From Sepioteuthis lessoniana (taxonomy: Eukaryota; Mollusca; Cephalopoda; Myopsida; Loliginidae): DNA of 64,000 nt. The notes below the pieces were generated by a model. The model had not been told where the DNA came from, searched no databases, and worked only from the letters and a program-made list of their open reading frames with translations. This document shows, piece after piece, positions 21,851-30,901 of the stretch. The position numbers and the translations under genes are program-made. The stretch lies in the NCBI GenBank assembly GCA_963585895.1, contig OY757913.1, forward strand, positions 109,183,232-109,247,231. The letters are read 5' to 3'. Position 1 is the first letter of the stretch, and each line of letters begins with the position of its first letter.

Positions 21851-23045
21851 TTATAGAAGGCTCTGATATAGTCAAAAAATAACAAAAAGGTAACATTAAC
21901 TTCAGCACGATGATCCTATTCACACAAACTAACCTGTTTTTCCATCACAGCCAATGAACATTTCTATTTGGTCTGCGTGAGAATGGTGATAGTTCATATT
22001 TCAGACAAGAATGGTGTAGGAGTACACTGAATTTGTTTTGTTTTGGGGGAGAACAAAAGCTAATAACCGGGGAAAACTTTTTGACTCTAAATTTGACTCT
22101 CTTTAGAAACTTATAAGGTCAAGGTTATCACCAGTTTTAAGACAGAAAATGAATAATTAAGCAAAGGATCAATTTAATTATAATAGCTATCATCAAAACA
22201 ATCGCTTCTCTCTAAATATAAAGGGTCAGATTAAAAATTAGTTTTAAAACAAGTTATTTGTCATTATTAAATTTTTTAAAGCTTTCGGGAATTCCACTTG
22301 AGGGGATCATGAAGTAAGTACAAAACTTTTGGATAACCCACGAAGGTTATTACGCTTTTATTTAAAGACTCATAATGGCGCTTCGTGTATCAACACTGCA
22401 AAACTGCAGTGCCCTCTATTTTCACTCAATGTATAATCTATTTATTTATAATGGTATAAAATATTTAATGCTAAAATGAATAATCCAGAAATAGTCCTCT
22501 CGCTTCAAGAAAAGAAAATACTGCAATGTAGAACTGTCTACTGTGAAATGCTGGAGATTTTACGTAGCGCGTACGTGTCCTAGAGAGAAATTTGGGAACT
22601 TTAGGCCTTCTAAACCCATCAAATGTAGCCTTCCACAGTCCTGTTGAAAGATAGTTAAAATAGCGCACTGTAGAACATGATATCCCAGGGGTTGCAGATT
22701 TTCTTCACTCATTTAGTAAATCTACAACGTATGTTTATGTTTACTATCCTGTGCCCTTCGCAATGGGCTGACCTGGCTACACCTCCCAGAAAATCCGTAC
22801 GCTCCCAGGATAGTCAGGCTGGAGCCTTCTTTTAGATCGAAACTTCGAGCTGACTGCGTCGTGTCTTGAAGAGCTCCCATATTCGTCCTCCTATGCTATA
22901 AACCTAATTGGTAACAGCGGGATAAATATATTCCTTTTCTACCCCCAAAATATATGTACATAATTACGATTTTCCATTAAATGTAAATTTACCATTTTTA
23001 GAATTATCCCTTTTTGCATAAAGACTCGTAGTTTTCATAGACTAC
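21846..23045. other. Unassigned stretch
   Basis: No gene recognised. 22735-22900 is locally GC-richer and may belong to the LTR-like element that follows. Confidence 0.4.
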
Positions 23046-23940
23046 TGTAATATAATGGCCGAGGGATTTCGTTTTATATATCCTGCCTTTGAGTTTAATT
23101 AGGCTGAGAACCTTTCGCTTAGCGCATGGGTTAGTTAGGTACAAACTTGAGCGCAGGTGTTAACGCGCGCGCGGGGAGTATGTTTCGTTCACAGATGTCA
23201 AAATAAAAATCCCAGATAGCAAGTATGACCAGGGGATGTGAATGACGTCATGCACCGGAAGCGTGCGCGGAGGATTTGGGGAGATTTGAGAAAAATCAGG
23301 GAGTTGAGTTCCTGGCTCGTAAGAAGACGGTTGACTTTCGGGGCCGCACGTGATTAGGGAAAAGTCAGCATAGAAAGATTGTGCCTCTCTCCTTATGTCG
23401 AAAAACCTTTTAACTCAAAGGTTCTATTTACCAACCTCTCCGCTCGGGCAGGATATGACACAAAGTCAATTTTTAAGCGGAGTTTAACAGGTTTTGAATT
23501 CAGAGTTTTCCTTCTCCTAGACTAGTTGCCTAACCAAGGCTGAAGAACCTAGTCTGTCCTACTATTTACCCATAGCTGGAGGGAGAATAATTGGATTCAT
23601 ACCTTTCCCAAGTGCTATGTGAAATGCAATCAGTCTCGTCCAGGATTTGAACTCGTGTCGTCGTGTTCATTTCCTACGACGATAACCACTACGCCACGGG
23701 CACCTCCAAAACTCAAAGGTAATAAAAAAGTTTCGTATCTGAACTAAGAAGCCGTAAGTGTTTTTGTGTTTCGGGATTCCTATGTTATCTATATATGTCC
23801 GTTATGGACATTCTATGTACATTTCACGTATTCATGTATGGCTATGTTACACTAGCATGAAAGTTCATTATTTGTTAGTTAAGTTATAAGTTTATCCCTT
23901 AGATAATAAAGAAACTTGTTGCCGTCTTAAATGTGAATGT
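23046..23940 (+). mobile_element. Element F, LTR-like, split by SINE B
   Basis: Starts TGTAATATAATGG. It shares long blocks with 38204-38835 in the opposite orientation: TTCGTTTTATATATC, GGCTGAGAACCTTTCGC, AATGACGTCATGC and TTTCACGTATTCATG. A TATA-like motif near the start, an AATAAA near 23906 and no ORF suit a solo LTR. The right end is uncertain. Confidence 0.55.
23423..23709 (-). mobile_element. SINE B inserted in element F
   Basis: 11-bp duplication AACTCAAAGGT at 23412-23422 and 23710-23720. The undisturbed sequence is seen in the F copy at 38338-38350, which confirms the empty site. Confidence 0.92.
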
Positions 23941-23955
23941 TTTCTTCCTTTTGTG

Positions 23956-24143
23956 AATTGAACTACCATGACCAGAAAATCCGGCGAACACCTACGCATG
24001 TCATACGGAAACACTGGACAGCTGTTCCGACCTTATTAGGTCTCATCAGCAGTGTATACCGAACCAGCAACCACAGATTGCAGAGTTGAAACTCTACAAC
24101 TGAGTAAGTGTTCGCCGGATTTTCTGGTTATGGTAATTCAATT
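23956..24143 (-). mobile_element. Foldback element with a near-intact hammerhead
   Basis: 36-bp terminal inverted repeats, 23956-23991 and 24108-24143, match at 34 of 36 positions (GAAAATCCGGCGAACAC is shared). The 116-bp interior carries a hammerhead-like motif on the minus strand. It has no ORF. The design resembles 4703-4972, but the sequences differ. Confidence 0.7.
24011..24055 (-). ncRNA. Hammerhead-ribozyme-like motif with one core change
   Basis: Minus strand: stem I ACACUG pairs with CAGUGU (6 bp). CUGAUGA is exact. Stem II is GACCU-AAUA-AGGUC, a perfect 5-bp hairpin. Next comes GGAA where GAAA is expected (A13 to G), a minimal stem III (ACAGCUGU), then C17 at the cleavage site. The fit is far beyond chance for a type I hammerhead, but the core change should weaken it. 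Confidence 0.7.
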
Positions 24144-24282
24144 TACAATATAATTCCTCAACTTAAAAAAGAAAATGTAGATTTTCTTCCTTTGTTTTAA
24201 ATATCTTTTGCGCATCTACCATTTTTTTCTGTCACAGACTTTTTCAATGAAATTCGGCAAGAATTCCTTTGCTTTGCAATAT

Positions 24283-25384
24283 CATTATCATCATCATCAT
24301 CATGCTGCTAGCACAGATCTCTTTGACCCTCTCTCACCACCCGTTTCTATCGTCCATCGCTCTCGGGAGGTCTTCCAGACCACATCATGTATCGGCACAG
24401 TGCTGTTGTATATAGATTCTAGCTGGTCATTCTGTCTTTTCTCGTCCATGTGATAGGGTCCACAGGAGTACATCGCTTACGAATTCGTCCTTACTTCTCC
24501 AGCATTGTCCCGCATGTCTGGTTAGTTCATCTAACTTGGATAGTTTTCGTGATGGGTGGTAGGTGGCCGTATAGCTGCTGCTTTGTGGGGTGCTGCCTCC
24601 AAGACTTGTTCAATATTGCTCGTAGCATTCTCGTGTAATTGCCGTCAAGCTTTTTATCCATACGTTTAGCTAGCGTCCATGTAGTGCATCCATATAGCAG
24701 TATCAACACGACTGCTGCTTGGAAAAAATTACGTTTTATTTTATCGGTCAGGTCTGACTTCCATACGACCGATAGCCTATCGTAGCTGTCCATGCCTTTG
24801 CTGATGTCTTGATGTGTTGATGTCTTTCTCGGTTAATGAGACGCTGCTTCCGAGGTAAGTGAACTTGTCCACAAGTTTCAAAGGCCCACCTTTTAGCGTG
24901 GATATGTCGCCTGTTTGATTGAAGCACATGTATTCCCTCTTGTCTGCGTTGACATGGAGGCCTATGCTACCAGCGACTCGTCCCAGACTATGTAGCAGGG
25001 ATTCGGCTTGGGGTAGGTGAATTTGCCGGAAGCGCTATCTCATCAGCGTAGTCCGTATCGTTAATAGTTTGTGCGGGATATCTTCTGCTTCTTTCCTTTG
25101 TCAGCGTGAAACCGTTTTCTTTCATTAAATCTATAGACGTTCTAAGTACGTAGTCTAGGCAGATATAAACAGGTATGGAGCTAATGTGTCTCCTTACAGC
25201 ACATTTGCAACAATGTCGAAGTAGTCTGGGAGCAGACTTTTACTTTCGTGTTTTTATAGAGCATCATTATGGCTACGACGGTTTCTTTGGGGAGGTTGTA
25301 GGCGAGAAGTATTTGCTCTATGTTCTCTCTGTGTATGGAGCCAAATGCCTTGGAGTAGTCGACGAATAATAGTATTGCTTTACA
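24283..25384 (-). pseudogene. Reverse transcriptase remnant of a non-LTR retrotransposon (LINE 1)
   Basis: Read on the minus strand it covers the RT core to the 3' end of a non-LTR element: LLFVDYSKAFGSIH (RT motif with D), LPKETVVAIMMLYKNTKVKV, a DYADEIAL segment where the catalytic Y-A-D-D has become Y-A-D-E, TYLGSSVS, a FFQAAVVLILLYGCTTWTLA segment, and NKSWRQHPTKQQLYGHLPPI near the C terminus. The element ends in an (ATC)n tail at 24283-24302. Frames shift several times, so it is dead. The RT is RTE/CR1-like in style. SINE A (25385-25612) marks its upstream break, and another copy of the same LINE follows. Confidence 0.8.
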
Positions 25385-25612
25385 AATATAGTATGATTTA
25401 TTTAATGGTATAGGAACTTTCATGGGTTCTTCATTGCTAAAGCCATCATTGTAGAAGAAAAGCACAGCTACAATTTAACCCATAGCTGGTGGGTGATATG
25501 TGGGGGGGGTCATACCTTTCCCAAGTGTATTCGTCCGAAAATGAACGTAATGGGACGGCTGGAGTTCGAACTCGCTTACTCTGATATTGCAGGTCAAAAC
25601 GTTAACCATGTT
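25385..25612 (-). mobile_element. SINE A between two LINE 1 segments
   Basis: TTTAATGGTATAGGAACTTT hairpin remnant, core CCCAAGTGTATTCGTCCGAA, B-box GAGTTCGAACTC, head GTTAACCATG. It lies at the join of two minus-strand LINE 1 pieces. Confidence 0.85.
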
Positions 25613-26262
25613 TAGGATCCTTAGAAGAGCGTCGCCTATGAGTTCGTCCTTGATTCTTCAGCAGTATCTCGCATGTCTTGGTCATCTTATTTGTATGGTT
25701 TTAGAGATAGGTGGTAAGTGATTGTACAGCGCTGTTGTTTCGTGGGGTGTTGCTTCCAGGATTAGTTTAAAATAGCTCGTAGCATTCTTGTGTAGTTTCC
25801 TTCTAGCTTTTCTGTAAGCGTCCATGTGGTGCATCCATACAGTATTATTGACGCAGCCACAACTCTCATTTTATCTTATCAGATAGATAACCTATCGATA
25901 GTAGTTCACGCCTTCGCTAGGCGTATATTAACATCATTTTCAATAGATGAGACACTGCTTCCAAGGTACGTGAACTCGTCAACTAATTTCAGAGGCTCGC
26001 CACTTAGAGTGGAGATGACTCCTTCTCGTTTAAAACACGTGTACTTCGTTTTCCAGGGAAAGGAGTAGCGCCCTCCCCTACACCTCGGTGTAGCAGCTAT
26101 TGAAAAGGGAGCCTTCTGGTCGCCCTCGACTACAGTCGCCAACTTTACTTCGTTTTATTGGAGGCCAATACCTCCTGCTGCCTTGTCCAGGCTATCCAGC
26201 TGGGATTTGGCTTGGGTAAGAAGCGCTATATCATCAGTATAGTTTGTGTCTGTTATAGTTTA
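25613..26262 (-). pseudogene. Second LINE 1 reverse transcriptase remnant
   Basis: Repeats the region already seen at 24.45-25.05 kb rather than continuing it: the DELI...DALL segment, a degraded QHPTKQQ region, the TYLGSSVSSIENDVNIRLAK segment (about 25910-25975) and the DDIALL region near 26225. It is therefore a separate insertion, interrupted by a SINE C piece at 26055-26152. Confidence 0.75.
26055..26152 (+). mobile_element. SINE C 3' half inside LINE 1
   Basis: CCAGGGAAAGGAGTAGCGCC through AAAAGGGAGCCTTC to GCCAACTTTACTTCG. It follows GTACTTCGTTTT and is followed by CTTCGTTTTATT, an approximate 9-bp duplication CTTCGTTTT. Confidence 0.8.
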
Positions 26263-26599
26263 GATATAGTGTAGGCCATAAATTTATTTAGTTGGGCCTT
26301 ATTAATAGACTATGAATTTATTGAATTTGGCCTTATTAGTAGACCATAAATTTTAATGTAACTTTTAAAAATGAAAACGTCCCCCTTCTCTGTTTCGAGA
26401 CACCACGTGGCCAGCGATCAAACGAGTTTGGGACACGGTGGCAATGTGATGACAATTCGGTTGGAGGCTCAGAATAAGGACACGCATTAGGGTTTTACTG
26501 ACAAAATAAATAAATAAACTTCGTTAGTGACTGAAAATAATACTGTCTTTTTTATTCTATTTTGTAAAATAATACCTGCATACACATTCTATTTATCTG

Positions 26600-26687
26600 A
26601 AGGCAACACGAGTGGTTGTGGATTTCTTCAGTGCATTTCATTCCATACACAGAGGAACAATGGAGCAAATAATTTTAGCATATGTTT
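26600..26687 (+). pseudogene. LINE 1 RT motif fragment, opposite strand
   Basis: Encodes VVDFFSAFHSIHRGTMEQII, the same RT motif as at 25.3 kb but on the plus strand. A third, short copy. Confidence 0.7.
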
Positions 26688-26689
26688 AG

Positions 26690-27070
26690 ATTAGATTCAA
26701 TGACACATCAACTTTTGTTGGTTATTTAATGTCAAATCCCAATTATATATATATGATTTTTAAGTGAATAGTTCGATGGTAGCAATTTTTAAACGATCGA
26801 GAGCTCATTATTTGCTGGCAGTTAAATGATTTCAAGTATTGCTATCTAATTCTAATAATTCAATTTGATATCGTTCATTTGTTTGCACATAGTTAAATGG
26901 TTTCAAGTATTGCTATCTAATTCTAATAATTCAATTTGATATCGTTCATTTGTTTGCACATAGTTAAATGGTTTCAAGTATTGCTATCTAATACTTATAA
27001 TTCAATTTGATATCGTTCATTTATTTGCACACAATTAAATGGTTTTAATTATCAAAAAATGACTGAATAG
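26690..27070 (-). mobile_element. SINE E tail and tandem units
   Basis: Worn hairpin tail (CACATCAACTTTTGTTGGTT), a short TA run, then the 71-bp unit. Units 26850-26920 and 26921-26991 are identical, and a third, partial unit follows. No body: the mariner starts just after. Confidence 0.8.
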
Positions 27071-27115
27071 TTCTATTTGTTTGATTGGTTAAGTTATACA
27101 GCGCACTGAATATAT

Positions 27116-28022
27116 ACGAGGATTATTAAATAGGTTTCTAGACTTTTTTTTCGTATAGGCACTTTTATTGATAGTACACACATGAAACTCTAGTCCCCTT
27201 CAGAGTAATCTCCTCCGGCTGCAATGCACTTGTTGTACCGTTCCAACAACTTCTGGAAGGCCTCATGGAAGTCCTCTTGTGTGAGCATGTCAATGACCTT
27301 CGTCACAGCCTCTTTCATCTCCTCAATTGTCTCATTACAACAGCCTCTGAGCTTAGGGAATAACCAAAAGTCACAGGGAGCAATGTCTGGACTATAGGGA
27401 GGCTGAGGAACTGTCTTGATGCCCATCTTGGTCAAATAGTCTGTGACAAGGATAGAATTATGGACTGGTGCATTGTCCCGGTGGAAATGCCACTGGCCCG
27501 ATTTGAAGAGTGCTGGCCTCTTCCGACCGAATCTCTTCCTGAACTCACTTAAAACCTCAACATAATAACCCTAACCCTAACCCTTTGGCCAATCAACTCT
27601 GGTGTATTGACTTCCTTACTCCTCCCACACCTCTCTTCATCCCTCACAGACTCCCTGCCTTCCTTGAATCTCTTATACCACTCAAAAACAGATGCTCGAT
27701 TCATGCAAGATGGTCGAAAAGCAGTCTGAAGCATTCCATACGTTTCTGTGGCATTTTTTCCAAGTTTAAAACAGAATTTTATTCCATATCGTTCTTCTAA
27801 AGTGTCAGATTGCATTTTTGAAATTCACCAGCTGTGACAATCAAGCTTTAGTAGGGTGTATTCCAATTCCTCTCTGTAGCTGTTCTTTTGAACCTGAAAT
27901 CATAAGAATTGGTCAGTCATCTCATAAGGTGTATAGCAATAACATACTGAATCTTCAACTGTCTACAACAATTTTAAATGCCCATACGAAAAAAGTCTGG
28001 AAACTTATCGTATGCACCTTGT
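27116..28022 (-). mobile_element. Internally deleted mariner (SETMAR-like transposon)
   Basis: Imperfect terminal inverted repeats contain GTTTC[T/C]AGACTTTTTT and TCGTAT. About 0.9 kb against about 1.3 kb for a full element. The 5' and 3' thirds of the transposase remain and the middle is lost. Confidence 0.85.
27190..27815 (-). pseudogene. Mariner transposase, middle deleted
   Basis: The N-terminal part (27549-27815) has the helix-turn-helix: KNATETYGMLQTAF, VFEWYKRFKEGRESV and DEERCGRSKEVNTPE. The C-terminal part has HFHRDNAPVHNS (second catalytic Asp) and PPYSPDIAPCDFWLF (third catalytic Asp of the DD34D triad), and ends NKCIAAGGDY. The segment carrying the first catalytic Asp is absent, so no active enzyme can be made. 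At the deletion join the DNA is CCCTAACCCTAACCC (27567-27584), which reads as Val-Arg repeats in the first frame. A full-length mariner transposase is about 345 residues; about 190 remain across a frame change. Confidence 0.85.
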
Positions 28023-28029
28023 GTGTTAT

Positions 28030-28478
28030 TTGTAAACGAATAGTTTTATAGATAACAATTTTAAACGAGTCTGAACTCATTTGTTTGCACACAGTTAAAT
28101 GGTTTAAAGTATTGCTATCTAATACTAATAGTTCTATTAGTCAAATGCTTTAAGTATAGTAAATGATTAAATAGTTGATATTCCATTAAGCGAAGAAAAC
28201 GTACAAAACCTTTAAAGTTTATTTCACATGGTTCTCTTAAATAGGAATAATTTTTAAACAGATCTATTTTATCCATAAATGAGACAACAACGAGTACTAC
28301 CCCTCTGGGCTAGAGTTTACCTGGGAGTAACGGCATTAAAGGGGTACTCAACACTACCCAGATCCCCAGAACTAGAGGTTCACTATCAAATACTGTTTAG
28401 TATCACTCCCCAGGACACTCACTTTTAAGGGGGTCTTACCTCACTAGGAGATACAGTCAGTGTATTTTAAGCCCTAGT
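28030..28478 (-). mobile_element. SINE E, units and body
   Basis: GAATAGTTTTATAGATAAC, one 71-bp unit (CACACAGTTAAATGGTTTAA), and a body from CCCTCTGGGCTAGAGTTTAC to TTTTAAGCCCTAG. The hairpin end is cut off by the mariner. Confidence 0.75.
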
Positions 28479-29338
28479 GACGGAGGTAATGTATGCCTGA
28501 GTTGAGGTATTTGTGTGCTACTTTGATATCTTTGGGTTCTGGAAGCCGCTAAGTGTCTTTCCCGGAGTGTTGAAAATAATGAGCAGAAAAAATACTGGGA
28601 GAGCATGGCATTTTATCGGAAATTTGGAATTTACGGGTTAGATGACTAAAATCTTTTGCATGATAGAGAAAATGCAAATTTATATTGGTTATTTTTGTGA
28701 TAATAGATCCACTAGCCGATTCCCACTATCTCAACCTCCTAAACCAGCTCATGGCCATCCGATCGTCTAGAGGTCTATCTCATCTCCGGCCATGGGTATT
28801 TCACATTTCTTTACAAACGCACAAGACACAACATACACAACTGAGAGGGTGGAAGAAAAGAGAACAAACACGGACTTGAGTTAACTCCAAGCGCAAAAAG
28901 GGATAAGTTTGTGACACTTTTGTGTAGCTTTCTGTGCATCTGTGGAGCGTGTATTCGAGCGAAATTCCTACACAGCTACCCGGAACGCAGGCTCATCCTC
29001 TCACATTGGCCAACCCGGCCTCAGAGTCCACAGGCCCTAGCTCCTGCTCTCTTCTCTTGACTTTTGTTGACTGCCCTCTCCTGCTGACTGCCTTCTTCTG
29101 TTCACTGCCCTGGGACGTTGCCTTCACTCGTCTTCTTCCGGTCTCGTAGGTAATCTCGAATGCACGCCCTTTGTGTGGGTTTCGTGCCAAAACAGACGAA
29201 GGGATCCTCTGACTGGCAGACACCCACACCCACATAAACGAATGCTACCAATCGTGCCAAATTTTTTACATTTTCTAATTTTATCCTCTTTAAATCTATT
29301 TTTCTATTTCACCGCAGTGTTGACCAGGCATTTCATTT
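28479..29338. other. Unassigned stretch with a GC-richer block
   Basis: 28870-29235 is clearly GC-richer than its surroundings and codes in no convincing frame. A GTAGGTAATC donor-like site (29145) and a pyrimidine-rich CACCGCAG acceptor-like site (29316) frame about 170 bp. An old LTR or an untranslated exon are both possible; I cannot choose. Confidence 0.3.
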
Positions 29339-29562
29339 GTCTGGTTACTTGGTCTAATGGCATATTAACTATGGTGGGTTATTTAATGCCTAATCCTGTT
29401 ATATGATTTGTAAGCTAATAGTTTGTAAGGAACTCATTCATTTTATTCACTTAAATGGTTTCAAGTATTGTTATTTAACACTAATAATTGGATGAAATAT
29501 TAATCATTTGTTTGCACAGTTTAAATGGTTTTAAGTATTGCTATCTCAGCGAAATTGACTCT
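29339..29562 (-). mobile_element. SINE E tail and units, truncated
   Basis: Hairpin tail TAATGGCATATTAACTATGG, two tandem units, then a break at 29562 before the body. Confidence 0.75.
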
Positions 29563-29681
29563 AACCTTCTAGCACCTTTAAGATAAGGTGGAACAATTTG
29601 AAGAATACGGTCAGGTCAGTCATATTGACATGACCAGCCAATTGATCGAATCGAACCACTCCAACCGCCAGTCTAGCCTAG

Positions 29682-30720
29682 TGTCACGTGATGGCTCACG
29701 GAGACGAGGAGGTGGGAATGATGCTCTCCCCCCGTTGAACTAAAATTATCTAGCAGTCAAAAAGGGACCGTTAGAAATGAATGTGGGTCATACAGATGTT
29801 CGCACCTAAGTGACCTTGGGTCGCCGGACATCGGAAGGGGAAAGAGAAAATGAAGCCAAATGATTGGTGGGGGGGACCCCAAACGGAAGTGAGGTTCCCT
29901 TCCCCTCAACGGAAGTAAATACAAAAAAAGGGAGTTTTTGAGGAACGCTCGTGGGAGACGGACGATAGCCATTTTACTCCGGGCTAAAGACAAAAAGACT
30001 GAGACACGAGGGACTCCAAAAATCCTTCAAGCCAGCATTAAAAACAGTACAAAGTCTATTAGCCCGTGAAGGAAGAGAAATTCTCCAGTGGAACCCCGTC
30101 AAAAAAATAAGATAAGTAACTTTGGGACATTTTTCCGTTACACCCAAATTTTGTTACCACTCTCTCTCTCAATTTGAAAAAGGATAAAAGCCAAGAAAAG
30201 ACATTTATATTCATGGACTATCCTATTATATATCTTTGACATTTTGAAAGTGTATATATATATATAACCGTAGTAAAGAACCTATGTATTTTCATTTTAC
30301 CATGTGGTCTATGTTATTATTCCATGCTTTCCTTTCAGCTTCTATTCGCCTTACATTATCTTGCTTAGAACTGTCCTATTAATTCCTAAAGTATCACACG
30401 GGAAACCGGAGTTGCCGACTGTAGCAATATTAATATTATTACAACTAAGACCTATAGGCCCGTATTCTTCTATTATCTAAGGGGAAGAAGTTTAGCGGCC
30501 TGGTGGGTGTGTGATAGTGTGAAATTTTGGACCCCTTTGCCAGCGGTGGCCAGTCTGGCCCTAGATTATTCCCTCACTTAATATGCCAGTTCTTATCTGC
30601 CTGAGAAAAGAACTCTGAACAGGACTTATTTCTGTAGGGGATCAAGTGCCAACCTGCCCCGTCTTCACACGTGCGAAAATAAAATCCCGTTTAGGGATTT
30701 TAATCAATTTCCCCGTCACA
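29682..30720 (+). repeat. 5' LTR
   Basis: 1039 bp with TG...CA ends. It contains a TATATATA tract at 30255, CTGCCTGAGAAAAGAACTC and, near the 3' end, ACACGTGCGAAAATAAAATC (possible AATAAA poly(A) signal). Confidence 0.95.
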
Positions 30721-30729
30721 GACCTAAAA

Positions 30730-30751
30730 TGGGGGCTTACGTCCGGGATTT
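30730..30751 (+). promoter_or_regulatory. Primer binding site, tRNA-Pro-like
   Basis: TGGGGGCTTACGTCCGGGAT matches the tRNA-Pro primer site TGGGGGCTCGTCCGGGAT except for an inserted TA. It starts 9 bases after the LTR; two to three is more usual. Confidence 0.6.
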
Positions 30752-30901
30752 AATATTATAAATAATATTTATTGCTTGTAGTCGTGTGACAATTCCTGCC
30801 GTTTAAATCTACCCTGGGAGACCGTGAAAGGAAAAAAAGGAATATTGTTGAAACAGTCAAATTACTTGTTGATATAACTGTTTGAAAAAATTTTTTAAAA
30901 A

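Noticed and set aside
24527..24793. A host gene for an 88-residue protein
   Set aside because: It is the C-terminal part of the LINE 1 reverse transcriptase ORF and continues in other frames.
26840..27050. CRISPR array
   Set aside because: The repeats are contiguous 71-bp units without spacers and belong to SINE E in a eukaryotic setting.
27567..27584. A chromosome end or true telomere array
   Set aside because: Only about three units, inside a mariner with sequence on both sides.
28934..29235. Genes in the GC-richer block (frames on both strands)
   Set aside because: No motif, both strands open, no clear start context. Kept only as an unassigned block.
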